From Acidobacteriaceae bacterium (GTDB lineage Bacteria > Acidobacteriota > Terriglobia > Terriglobales > Acidobacteriaceae): a DNA stretch of 36,471 bases. Positions 22,777-30,230 of the stretch are shown here, in pieces; positions within the stretch are counted from its first letter, which is position 1; each line of letters opens with the position of its first letter. Below the pieces are notes generated by a model. That model had not been told where the DNA came from. It worked only from the letters and a program-made list of their open reading frames with translations, and ran no database searches. The stretch spans positions 1 to 36,471 of the forward strand of contig PMAT01000068.1 in assembly GCA_003152695.1 (NCBI GenBank). Reading direction: 5' to 3'. The translations under genes and the position numbers were made by a program.

Positions 22777-23949
22777 CTATTCAATGGCCTCAATCAACCC
22801 GGCCAGCAACGCTGCGCGGCGCGGCAGTTCGGCGGCAACAATTGATTCGTGAGTGGCGTGTGCTCCCTCGCCAACCGCGCCTAATCCGTCCAGCGTCGGA
22901 ATCCCGATTCCCCCGGTGAAGTTGCCATCCGAGCCGCCACCGACCGCAATCTCCGTCAGCGAAAACCCCAACTCGCGGGCAATCTTCCGTGCCAGCTCGT
23001 ACAGCGCGACCACCTGTTTCGTCCGCTCCATGGGCGGGCGATTGATGCCGCCGTCGATCTCGATCCTGCATTTCGGATTCGCCGGCCGCAGCCCGCGTAT
23101 CTTGCGCTCCATCACCGCGCCATCTGCTTTCTTCGCGATGCGAAGATCCACCTCGGCCACGGCTTCCGCCGCGATGACGTTGGTGCGCGTGCCTCCGCGG
23201 ACCACTCCAACGTTGAGCGTGACGCCGCGTTTCAGATCGGTCAGCCGCGAGATGGCCTGAATTTGATGCGCCAGTTCGAGAATCGCGCTCTGCCCTTTTT
23301 CAAAGTCGAGCCCTGCGTGCGCCGCCTGTCCCGTGATCTTCATGAGGAACGATCCGACCCCTTTGCGCGCCGTCTTTAACGCGCCTCCCGGGCCAGCCGG
23401 CTCGCAAACCAGGACCGCGGCACTTTGGCGCGCAATCTTCTCGGTCAGCGCGCGCGAGCTTTCGCTGCCTCCTTCTTCGTCGGAGACCAGCAGCACCGTC
23501 ACCGGGCGAGGCAAGCCGCCGCGAACTTCGCGCGCCGCCCAGAGAGCGAACATCATCTGCGCAATGCCGCTCTTCATGTCGAAAACGCCGGGGCCGTAGA
23601 GCCGCCCTTTCTCCTCGCGCCACGGCATCGCCTGCAGCGTCCCAACGTCGTACACCGTATCGAGGTGGCCGAGCAACAGCGCCGGCTTGCGGCCTTTGCC
23701 GCCGGGGAAAATCACTTGCAGGTGGTTCCCGGCTGAGCGTTGACGATGAATTCTGACGCGACCACCCAGGCACTCGAACTCTGCTGCCAGGTAAGAGCAC
23801 AGCTCGTCGCAAGCCTGCTTGTCCTGCGTAGGCGACTCGCGCAGCACCATCTCGCGCACGCTCGCCACCATTTCGCTTTGCCGCGCCGTCAACCACCGCA
23901 GCACTTCATTGCGATCCGCGTTCGGCTGCCGACCCATCGGTTTCGTCAT
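22777..23949 (-). CDS. M20 family zinc peptidase (carboxypeptidase G2-like)
   Basis: A 390-residue M20 metallohydrolase related to glutamate carboxypeptidase (CPG2) and ArgE/DapE. Metal and catalytic residues are visible: His95 and Asp97 in GHLDTVY, bridging Asp124 in GPGVFDMKSG, Glu158 (base) and Glu159 in SDEEGGS, Glu183 in VCEPAG, and a C-terminal His in GEGAHATHES. The dimerisation domain holds AAHAGLDFEKGQSA with the usual His211. There is no signal peptide, so a cytoplasmic di- or C-terminal peptidase is likely; the true substrate is unknown. The start at 23949 has GGAGC about 13 bases upstream; a second in-frame ATG at 23937 is possible. It is divergent from fabZ with 80 bp between. 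Confidence 0.9.
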   Translation of the reverse strand: MTKPMGRQPNADRNEVLRWLTARQSEMVASVREMVLRESPTQDKQACDELCSYLAAEFECLGGRVRIHRQRSAGNHLQVIFPGGKGRKPALLLGHLDTVYDVGTLQAMPWREEKGRLYGPGVFDMKSGIAQMMFALWAAREVRGGLPRPVTVLLVSDEEGGSESSRALTEKIARQSAAVLVCEPAGPGGALKTARKGVGSFLMKITGQAAHAGLDFEKGQSAILELAHQIQAISRLTDLKRGVTLNVGVVRGGTRTNVIAAEAVAEVDLRIAKKADGAVMERKIRGLRPANPKCRIEIDGGINRPPMERTKQVVALYELARKIARELGFSLTEIAVGGGSDGNFTGGIGIPTLDGLGAVGEGAHATHESIVAAELPRRAALLAGLIEAIE

Positions 23950-24000
23950 AATTCTTGTGTCGCTCCTGTTTGCGGCAATCTGCCAGTCCGGCCCGGAATG

Positions 24001-24006
24001 TATAAT
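24001..24006 (+). promoter_or_regulatory. Candidate -10 box (TATAAT) upstream of fabZ
   Basis: A perfect TATAAT followed by C lies 24 bp before the fabZ ATG, so the leader would be very short. No recognisable -35 box is found at 16-19 bp. It would drive fabZ-lpxA-lpxI. Confidence 0.45.
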
Positions 24007-24029
24007 CGTGACTTTTACGGGACTAAATA

Positions 24030-24557
24030 ATGAGTGAAGCGGTGAACCTTACGCCCGAGGGCGGCGAAAATCTGACGCTCGACATCCAGGACATACTGCG
24101 CATCCTGCCGCACCGCTTTCCGTTCCTGCTGGTCGACCGCATTACTCACATCACCCGCACCAAACGGATCGTCGCAATCAAGAACGTTACCATCAACGAA
24201 CCGTTCTTTGCAGGACACTTTCCCGATAATCCCATCATGCCCGGCGTGCTGGTGGTGGAAGCCATGGCGCAGGCTGGCGGGGTCCTGCTGTTGACCGAAT
24301 TTCCTGATCGCGCCGAGAAGCTGCTGTTGTTCACCGGCATCGAGCGCGCGCGTTTCCGGCGGCCCGTGATACCCGGAGACCAGCTTCGCATCGAGGTGGA
24401 CGTGTTGGCGTGGCGCGGCACCGCAGGCCGCATGCAAGGCAAAGCTTATGTCGGCGACAAGCTGGCGTGCGAAGCCATCGTCACCTGCCGTCTGTTGAAC
24501 CGTCCGAAACCGGCGGAAGCCGCCCCGGAGCTGGCTCCCGCAGTCGAGCAGTCGTAA
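24030..24557 (+). CDS. fabZ: 3-hydroxyacyl-[acyl-carrier-protein] dehydratase
   Basis: FabZ dehydrates 3-hydroxyacyl-ACP in fatty-acid elongation and competes with lipid A synthesis for 3-hydroxyacyl-ACP. The 175-residue protein carries the hot-dog fold signature ILPHRFPFLLVDRI (25-38) and the active site in FFAGHFPDNPIMPGVLVVEAM with His63 and Glu77. It is slightly longer than E. coli FabZ (151) because of a 15-residue N-terminal and an Ala/Pro-rich C-terminal extension. The ATG lies 24 bp after a TATAAT box. lpxA follows after 7 bp, the classical fabZ-lpxA arrangement, indicating one transcript. Confidence 0.96.
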   Translation: MSEAVNLTPEGGENLTLDIQDILRILPHRFPFLLVDRITHITRTKRIVAIKNVTINEPFFAGHFPDNPIMPGVLVVEAMAQAGGVLLLTEFPDRAEKLLLFTGIERARFRRPVIPGDQLRIEVDVLAWRGTAGRMQGKAYVGDKLACEAIVTCRLLNRPKPAEAAPELAPAVEQS

Positions 24558-24564
24558 TCTTCAG

Positions 24565-25341
24565 ATGAACATTCATCCGACGGCCATCGTCGATCCTTCC
24601 GCGAAAATTCCTGCATCCTGCAGCATCGGGCCCTATTGCAGCGTGGGTGCAGGCGTGGAGATGGGCGAAAACTGCGAGCTGGTTTCGCATGTCGTGTTGG
24701 GCGGTCCCAGCCGCTTCGGCAGCGACAACAAAATCTACCCTTTCGCTGTGCTGGGAATGGATCCGCAGGACATCACCTACGCGGGCGAACCGACACGGCT
24801 GGAAGTTGGCAACCATAACGTCATTCGCGAATATGTCACCCTCACGCGCGGTACCGCGAAGGGCGGCGGCGTGACCCGTATTGGCAGCCATGTGTTGATC
24901 ATGGCCTACACCCACATCGGGCACGATTGCTTCATCGGCGATCACGTCATGCTGGTCAACGCTGCCACCCTGGCAGGTCACGTAACTGTGGAAGAGTGGG
25001 CCGTGGTCGGCGCGCTGTGCCCGGTACACCAGTATGTTCGGGTCGGCGCTCACGCCTACGTCGGTGGCGGGACCACCCTCACGCGCGATGTGCTGCCCTA
25101 TTCCATGACCAGCGCCGAACGCGACACCCACGCGTATATGCTGAATAAAGTGGGCCTGCAGCGTCGCGGGTTTTCGCGCGAGCGGATTGCCCGGCTGCAT
25201 CATGCCTTCAAGGTTTTGCTGGCTTCCAAGCTGAATACGTCGCAGGCGTTGGAGAAGCTGCGGTCGGAAGGCGCGCAGGGCGACGATGTGGAGGTGCTGC
25301 TGCGCTTCGTCGAATCGTCGCAGCGGGGGATCATCAAGTAG
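24565..25341 (+). CDS. lpxA: Acyl-ACP-UDP-N-acetylglucosamine O-acyltransferase
   Basis: LpxA performs the first step of lipid A synthesis, transferring 3-hydroxyacyl from ACP to UDP-GlcNAc. The 258-residue protein is a left-handed beta-helix of hexapeptide repeats (IHPTAIVDPSAKIPASCSIG onward, to about residue 190) with a C-terminal helical domain. His120 in THIGHDCFIGD aligns with the catalytic His125 of E. coli LpxA, and His117 with His122. The motif DITYAGEPTRLEVGNHNVIRE is typical of the family. The start is the ATG 7 bp after fabZ; the Shine-Dalgarno sequence is weak, so it may be translated by coupling. lpxI follows after 22 bp. Confidence 0.96.
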   Translation: MNIHPTAIVDPSAKIPASCSIGPYCSVGAGVEMGENCELVSHVVLGGPSRFGSDNKIYPFAVLGMDPQDITYAGEPTRLEVGNHNVIREYVTLTRGTAKGGGVTRIGSHVLIMAYTHIGHDCFIGDHVMLVNAATLAGHVTVEEWAVVGALCPVHQYVRVGAHAYVGGGTTLTRDVLPYSMTSAERDTHAYMLNKVGLQRRGFSRERIARLHHAFKVLLASKLNTSQALEKLRSEGAQGDDVEVLLRFVESSQRGIIK

Positions 25342-25363
25342 GCAAGAAAGCCGGGCCTCACTC

Positions 25364-26248
25364 ATGTCGGACTCATCGCAGAAGATTGGATTAATCGCCG
25401 GCAATGGCAAGTTTCCGCTGCTGGTGCTGGATGCTGCTCGCTCCCTGGGCCTGCAGGTCGTGGTCGCCGCCATCAAGGAAGAGGCCTCGCCCGAAATCGA
25501 GCAGCGCGGTGCGGCCGCCGTTTACTGGTTGTCCTTAGGCGAGCTATCGCGGTTAATCGACACCTTCAAACAAGAAGGCGTTACCCGTGCGATCATGGCT
25601 GGGCAGGTCAAGCATAAGCAGATCTTCAGCAGCATCAAGCCCGATTGGAAACTGGCCAAGCTTCTGCTTTCACTGACCACTCGCAACACCGATTCGCTGA
25701 TCGGAGCGATCAGCAAAGTTCTCGCCGAGGAAGGGATCACGCTGATGAATTCCACTGCGCTGCTGGAGCCCATGCTGGCCGGCGAAGGAGTCTTGACGCG
25801 GCGCGGGCCGACCGACTCCGAACAAACCGACATCACCTATGGACGGGCGGTCGCACACCATCTCTCGCGCTTCGACATCGGCCAGACGGTGGTGATTGCC
25901 GAAGCCGCGTGCGTTGCCGTGGAAGCCATGGAGGGCACCGACGCAACCATCCTCCGCGCCGGTGAGATCATGCAGTCGCCATCACTGGGCAAAGAGCCAT
26001 CGACCCTGAGCCGCGCTCTGACGGTGGTGAAGGTTGCCAAGCCAAACCAGGACATGCGCTTCGATGTGCCGGTTGTCGGCTTGAAGACGATCGAGAGCAT
26101 GAAGCAGGCGGGCGCAACCTGCCTTGCCCTGGATGCTGGGCGATGCTTGTTGTTGGACCGAGAAGCCCTGCTGTCGGCGGCGAATGACGCGGGGATTTGC
26201 GTGGTCGCCGAGACGCCGGTCAGCCACATCCCTCACCACAGCGTGTAG
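25364..26248 (+). CDS. lpxI: UDP-2,3-diacylglucosamine pyrophosphatase, LpxI type
   Basis: LpxI (former DUF1009) hydrolyses UDP-2,3-diacylglucosamine to lipid X, replacing LpxH in lineages such as Caulobacter. The 294-residue protein has IGLIAGNGKFPLLVLDAARS (9-28), RAIMAGQVKHKQIF, the DTDSLI-like NTDSLIGAISKVLAEEG segment, DIGQTVVIAEAACVAVEAMEGTD (split over about 180-202) and KVAKPNQDMRFDVPVVG near the end, all characteristic of the family. The start at 25364 gives MSDSSQKIGLIAG; the open frame extends 26 codons upstream into lpxA but that part is not family-like. As third gene of fabZ-lpxA-lpxI, its context supports the call. lpxB and lpxD are not in the window. Confidence 0.94.
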   Translation: MSDSSQKIGLIAGNGKFPLLVLDAARSLGLQVVVAAIKEEASPEIEQRGAAAVYWLSLGELSRLIDTFKQEGVTRAIMAGQVKHKQIFSSIKPDWKLAKLLLSLTTRNTDSLIGAISKVLAEEGITLMNSTALLEPMLAGEGVLTRRGPTDSEQTDITYGRAVAHHLSRFDIGQTVVIAEAACVAVEAMEGTDATILRAGEIMQSPSLGKEPSTLSRALTVVKVAKPNQDMRFDVPVVGLKTIESMKQAGATCLALDAGRCLLLDREALLSAANDAGICVVAETPVSHIPHHSV

Positions 26249-26266
26249 AGATTTCGTTAGTAGGCG

Positions 26267-26287
26267 GCGGAACAATTTCCGCGTTTT
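26267..26287 (+). terminator. Probable intrinsic terminator of the fabZ-lpxA-lpxI operon
   Basis: GCGGAA (26267-26272), loop CAAT and TTCCGC (26277-26282) form a 6-bp stem followed by G and four T (26284-26287). It lies 19 bp after the lpxI stop. The stem is short, so strength is uncertain. Confidence 0.5.
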
Positions 26288-26318
26288 GAGCGTCCTAATT
26301 CGACGAGGAGACATCGCT

Positions 26319-26501
26319 ATGCCCTCCAAGATACGCAAGCCCAAACCCTTCCGCGCGGCAGCGGCGGTGAAAGCCGCGGCCCGCCATGTGATCGGGACTC
26401 CTCCGCCCACACGCACCGAGCCGGCCAGCAAGAAGCGGAAGCTCAAGCAGGACAAACACAAGCCAACCCTGAACAAGCTGCTCGACGAAGCTGGAGAGTA
26501 G
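26319..26501 (+). CDS. Small basic hypothetical protein
   Basis: A 60-residue protein beginning MPSKIRKPKPFRAAAAVKAA and ending NKLLDEAGE. It is strongly basic (Lys/Arg clusters PASKKRKLKQDKHK) with an Ala-rich helix near the N-terminus and a short acidic C-terminus. There is no signal peptide or membrane segment, and no domain that I recognise; nucleic-acid or ribosome binding is conceivable from charge alone. A strong Shine-Dalgarno sequence, GAGGAG at 26305-26310, lies 8 bases before the ATG, which is the main reason to call it. It sits just behind the lpxI terminator and 66 bp before the next gene. Confidence 0.65.
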   Translation: MPSKIRKPKPFRAAAAVKAAARHVIGTPPPTRTEPASKKRKLKQDKHKPTLNKLLDEAGE

Positions 26502-26567
26502 TTCTCCTCTACAATCTTGATTGGACTTCTTGCCGAGGTGATACGGCAGGTCTCCACCGGCTCTCTC

Positions 26568-27932
26568 TTGCGTAGCAAAGCAATCATCGCGATTTTCCGA
26601 AGTGGTTGGCTGTTGGCGCTAGCTTGTGTTCTGGGCCTCGGCGCGCACGCGCAATCCTTATCCCCATCCCAGCAGACGGACGAGCACGCCGGCATGAACA
26701 TGCCAACCCAGGCGGACTCGATGCAGCACATGGGTCAGGAGCTGGATTTGGCCCGTGACTTCCTGGTGCGCGAATCGTCGGGGACCGCGTTTCAGCCTTC
26801 GGCGTGGCCCATGCCGATGGTCATGACCAGCGTCGGCCAGTGGCGCTTGATGTGGATGGCGCAGGCGTTTCTGGTGGACACGCAACAGGCCGGCCCGCTC
26901 GGCGCCGACAAGTTTTATTCCACTAATTGGGGCATGCTTAGCGCGCTGCACCGGCTCGGCGGCGGCGACGTCATGCTGCGCACCATGCTCAGCCTGGAGC
27001 CCGCGACTGTTAGCAGCGAGTTCTATCCACTGCTGTTCCAGACTGGCGAGACAGCCTACGGCAGGCCCATCGTCAACGGCCAGCACCCGCATGACTTGGT
27101 CATGGAGTTGAGCGTGCAATACGCGCACCGGCTTGGCCAGCACGCGGTTTGGGACCTGTACTACGCGCCCGTTGGCGATCCGGCGTTAGGGCCGGTGGCT
27201 TATCCGCATCGCGCCTCGGCGATGGAGATTCCGCAAAGCACGCTCGGCCATCACTGGGAAGACTCGACGCACATCCTCTACAACGTGGTCACGGCGGGAA
27301 TATTGTACAAGGCGGTGCGGCTTGAGGCATCCGGCTTCCACGGCGCCGAGCCTGACGAGAACCGTTGGGACATCGACTTTGGGCCGATGAACTCCTATGC
27401 CGCGCGGCTCACCGTCGCGCCGGCCGCGAGATGGCTGGCACAGTTTTCAGCCGGTCATCTTGTCCACCCGGAGGCGCTGGAGCCGGGCGACGTCGTACGC
27501 ACGACGGCTTCGGTGGAATACATTGTTCCGCGTCCGCACGACAATGCGTGGGCGACGACGCTGCTGTGGGGACGCAATGGCAAGCAGGCTGTGCATTACG
27601 GCACCAATGCCGTGTTGGCGGAAACGGTTGTTCCGTTCAAGGAGAGGAATTTCGTAACCGGACGGTACGAATGGTCGCAGCGCGACGAATTGTTCGCCAA
27701 TGATCCCGCGCTGGCGCAGCAGCTATTCGAACAAACCCGCAGCCACTGGTTTGACATTAGCGCTTACACAGTCGGCTACACGCGCGACATCGGGATCTTT
27801 CACAACGTGGAGACGGGACTGGGCGCGAATGTCTCGCTATACGGTGTGCCGGATGCCATCAAGCCGTACTACGGAGACCACCCGCTGGGCGTGAATGTCT
27901 ATCTGCGATTGCGGCTGAAGGAGAACCGGTAA
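26568..27932 (+). CDS. Secreted Met/His-rich protein, putative outer-membrane beta-barrel
   Basis: From a TTG at 26568 the protein has 454 residues and a signal peptide (MRSKAIIAIF, then LLALACVLGLGAHAQS); a TTG at 26517 would add 17. No ATG or clear ribosome-binding site fits, so the start is uncertain. The mature N-terminus is Met/His-rich (DEHAGMNMPTQADSMQHMGQ), resembling copper-binding segments of periplasmic proteins. The rest has alternating strands with many aromatics, a conserved-looking NGQHPHDLVMELSVQYAHRL, PVGDPALGPVAYPHRASA, GHHWEDSTH and SGFHGAEPDENRWDID, and ends in VNVYLRLRLKENR, consistent with a barrel. Similar proteins occur in Acidobacteria and other Gram-negatives near metal-efflux genes (from memory). 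Convergent with the two-component system of the RND operon; a role in copper or related metal handling is an inference. Confidence 0.7.
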   Translation: MRSKAIIAIFRSGWLLALACVLGLGAHAQSLSPSQQTDEHAGMNMPTQADSMQHMGQELDLARDFLVRESSGTAFQPSAWPMPMVMTSVGQWRLMWMAQAFLVDTQQAGPLGADKFYSTNWGMLSALHRLGGGDVMLRTMLSLEPATVSSEFYPLLFQTGETAYGRPIVNGQHPHDLVMELSVQYAHRLGQHAVWDLYYAPVGDPALGPVAYPHRASAMEIPQSTLGHHWEDSTHILYNVVTAGILYKAVRLEASGFHGAEPDENRWDIDFGPMNSYAARLTVAPAARWLAQFSAGHLVHPEALEPGDVVRTTASVEYIVPRPHDNAWATTLLWGRNGKQAVHYGTNAVLAETVVPFKERNFVTGRYEWSQRDELFANDPALAQQLFEQTRSHWFDISAYTVGYTRDIGIFHNVETGLGANVSLYGVPDAIKPYYGDHPLGVNVYLRLRLKENR

Positions 27933-27943
27933 AGTAAGACGAA

Positions 27944-27970
27944 TCGCGGATTTCACGGATGAACACGGAT
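27944..27970. repeat. GGAT-spaced repeat of the widespread TCCGTG type
   Basis: Three GGAT cores at 27948, 27957 and 27967 occur as CGCGGAT, CACGGAT and CACGGAT at 9-10 bp steps; on the minus strand this reads as repeated ATCCGTG. Such runs are common intergenic repeats in many bacterial genomes. It lies just after the Met/His-rich gene and before a 7-bp array. Confidence 0.55.
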
Positions 27971-27983
27971 ATCGAAGGCGAAA

Positions 27984-28011
27984 AGCGAAGAGCTAAGAGC
28001 GAACAGCGGAA
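27984..28011. repeat. Four tandem 7-bp units overlapping the histidine kinase C-terminus
   Basis: Units AGCGAAG (27984), AGCTAAG (27991), AGCGAAC (27998) and AGCGGAA (28005) are in tandem. On the minus strand the second unit supplies the TAG stop (27995-27993) and the third and fourth encode part of the final residues NSAVRS of the kinase, so the array has entered the reading frame. Confidence 0.75.
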
Positions 28012-29423
28012 TTCTCCAGCGGCACCTCGACCACCATGCGCGTACCTTGCCCGGGCCCGCTTTGCGGAGTAATCGTCCCACCGTAGGCCTCGATCAGCGC
28101 TTTGGAGATGGCGAGACCCAAGCCGTATCCGCCGGTGTTGCGCGCGCGCGAGCTGTCGCCGCGATGAAAACGTTCGAAGAGGTGGGCCAGCTCCGACAGC
28201 GGAATTCCCGGACCGTTATCTTCGACTTCAACATAACCCCGCGGACCATCGGAGCGCGCGCGAAGCTGCACGTTTCCGCCGGCAGGGCTGAAGCGAATGG
28301 CATTCTCCAGCAGGTTGGACCAAACCAGTTCCAGATCGTCGGCATCGGCGCGCATGGGCATCGGACCGTTGCTAACGAAATGGATGGTAATGCCGCGCTC
28401 GCGGGCCACGGGCGCAAGACGCTCCACCGCACTCTCGCAAGTAGCGCTCACCTCCACCGTCTGCAGATCGCGGCGCGCACTGCCCGCTGCCCACTGCTCG
28501 GCACGCGCCAGGCGGAGCATCGAGTGCATCAGTTGTTCCAGCCGCGCCATGTCGTCGAGCGCTTGCTCCAGTCCGGCGCGGTACTCGTCTGCGGCGCGCG
28601 GCCGTTGTAGCAGCGATTGCAGCGTGGACTTCAGGATTGCAACCGGCGTCTTCAACTCGTGAGCGGCATTAGCCAGAAATTCGCGTTGCTGAGTGAAGGC
28701 GCGATGCAGTCCCTCGATCATGGCGGTCATGGCTTGCGTGAGGGGCGCGAGTTCGGTGGTGCTCAAAGCTGCTTCGCTGGGGTTCAACTTCCAGTTTGAG
28801 GCATTGACCAAGGCGGCGCTCGCGGCCAGTTCAGCGAGTGGGCGCAATCCTCGCCGTAAGCCCCAAACCGCAATGCCTACCGTGACCAGCAACAACAGGC
28901 CACTGCCGGCCGCAATATAGATGCCAGCATGTGCGACCGCGCGCGTCATCTGGTCGGTCGGCGCCGCATAGGTCACGGTCAACACATCAGTCGAAGGCGC
29001 ATCGCCTTCGCGATCGAGCACGGGAACTTTCTCCAGTCGTACCGCGCGATAACGAATGTCATTCACTGTAAAGGCGGTGTGTTGCCGGTCCTTCTTGGGG
29101 ATCGCCTGTAAATCCTGCGGCCAATTAGGAGACCGGGCCAGCAAGTGTCCGTCGCCGGTGGTCACCTGGTAAAGATCGGGATGCAGCTTCTCCAGCGGGG
29201 GCGGAACCAGGTCGTCCTCGAAGATCAAGGTGGGATGCTCATCTTCGGAGTAGCGCACCAGCGCGGCGACGCTCATGGCGCGCCCATGCAGGCCGGCGTC
29301 GAATGCGTTGCGTAATTGGCGCCGGGTGAAGTACACCGCCACCGAAACGATGCCGATGGCCAGCAGCAACTGCGAGATCACAACCGCTGCGATCAACCGG
29401 CGCTGAATGGAGGTCTGTCGCAT
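27993..29423 (-). CDS. Sensor histidine kinase of a two-component system
   Basis: A 476-residue membrane kinase. TM1 (about 9-31) and TM2 (about 166-187) flank a periplasmic sensor domain of about 135 residues; HAMP-like region follows; the H-box is FLANAAHELKTPVAILKSTL with His255 as phosphoacceptor. The ATPase domain has LLENAIRFSP (N box), VEDNGPGIP (G1), RFHRGD and GGYGLGLAI (G2). The ligand of the sensor domain is unknown. It lies 1 bp downstream of the regulator stop, so the two are co-translated. The arrangement, divergent from a TolC-adaptor-RND operon, resembles CusRS-like control of efflux. Its last codons and stop lie in a 7-bp repeat array. Confidence 0.92.
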   Translation of the reverse strand: MRQTSIQRRLIAAVVISQLLLAIGIVSVAVYFTRRQLRNAFDAGLHGRAMSVAALVRYSEDEHPTLIFEDDLVPPPLEKLHPDLYQVTTGDGHLLARSPNWPQDLQAIPKKDRQHTAFTVNDIRYRAVRLEKVPVLDREGDAPSTDVLTVTYAAPTDQMTRAVAHAGIYIAAGSGLLLLVTVGIAVWGLRRGLRPLAELAASAALVNASNWKLNPSEAALSTTELAPLTQAMTAMIEGLHRAFTQQREFLANAAHELKTPVAILKSTLQSLLQRPRAADEYRAGLEQALDDMARLEQLMHSMLRLARAEQWAAGSARRDLQTVEVSATCESAVERLAPVARERGITIHFVSNGPMPMRADADDLELVWSNLLENAIRFSPAGGNVQLRARSDGPRGYVEVEDNGPGIPLSELAHLFERFHRGDSSRARNTGGYGLGLAISKALIEAYGGTITPQSGPGQGTRMVVEVPLENSAVRS

Positions 29424-29424
29424 G

Positions 29425-30096
29425 TTATCCGCGAAGCATGTATCCCTGTCCGCGCAGAGTGTGAATCAGTTTGGTGTCTCCGCTGTCCTCGAGTTTACGG
29501 CGCAAGCCGGAGACGTAAACCTCGATCACATTGCTGAACCGTTCCCAGTTGAAGTCGTACAGATGTTCGAGCAACTCGGTCTTGGGTATCACCGCACCCG
29601 GCCGATGCGCCAGATATTCCAGAACGCGGTATTCCATCGCCGTGAGGCTGACAAGTTTTCCCTTGCGGCGCACCGAGAGATCGGCCGTATTGATCTCCAG
29701 ATCGCCGACCTTCAACAGCGCCGCGCTCTGTCCCTTGCCGCGCCGGATCAGGGCTTTGGCGCGTGCCAGAAGCTCTCCCAAATCGAACGGCTTGGCAACG
29801 TAGTCGTCGGCGCCGGCGTTCAACAGCGCCACAATCGACTCCTTCTCGTCGCGTGCGGTCAGCACTAGCACCGGGACAGCCGAACCACCACGCCGCATGC
29901 GTTGCAGCACAGAAAGGCCGTCGAGTTTCGGCAGCATCAAGTCGAGAATCACCAGGTCGTACGGATTTGACCCTGCCATGAACGCGCCTTCCTCGCCATC
30001 GAGCGCAACATCCACTGCGTAGCCGGCACTTTCGCGCAGACTGCGAGCGATGTTTTCCGCCAGCCGGGCCTCGTCTTCGATAATCAATACCCGCAT
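29425..30096 (-). CDS. OmpR-family response regulator
   Basis: A 223-residue regulator with a receiver domain (acidic pocket Glu7/Asp8, phosphoacceptor Asp52 in ILDLMLPKLDG, Thr80, Lys102 in AKPFDLGELL) and a C-terminal winged-helix DNA-binding domain (about 127-223) with LTAMEYRVLEYLAHRPGAVI and the recognition region NVIEVYVSGLRRKLE, ending HTLRGQGYMLRG. All catalytic residues are intact. It precedes and nearly abuts the histidine kinase gene, its likely partner. It is divergent from the efflux operon across 134 bp that hold TTAAG repeats, a plausible binding site. Similar regulators (CusR/CopR, QseB/PmrA group) control metal or envelope responses. Confidence 0.94.
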   Translation of the reverse strand: MRVLIIEDEARLAENIARSLRESAGYAVDVALDGEEGAFMAGSNPYDLVILDLMLPKLDGLSVLQRMRRGGSAVPVLVLTARDEKESIVALLNAGADDYVAKPFDLGELLARAKALIRRGKGQSAALLKVGDLEINTADLSVRRKGKLVSLTAMEYRVLEYLAHRPGAVIPKTELLEHLYDFNWERFSNVIEVYVSGLRRKLEDSGDTKLIHTLRGQGYMLRG

Positions 30097-30145
30097 GGTG
30101 CTTCTATCCTATGCCAACGCTAAGGCACGGAAGCTGAAGGCAGCC

Positions 30146-30202
30146 TTAAGAAGCCGCTGCCCCGCGTTCAGCTTGGGTTAAGGTACGTTCCGGCATCTTA
30201 AG
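30146..30202. promoter_or_regulatory. TTAAG repeats in the divergent regulator/efflux promoter region
   Basis: TTAAG occurs at 30146-30150, 30178-30182 and 30198-30202, i.e. three times within 57 bp; two copies are CTTAAG, which is itself palindromic. Steps are 32 and 20 bp. OmpR-family regulators often bind direct repeats of this type, and the site lies between the regulator and its likely target operon. Clear -35/-10 boxes were not found. Confidence 0.35.
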
Positions 30203-30230
30203 TTGAGTCCGCCGTGAGGGAGCCGTGTAC

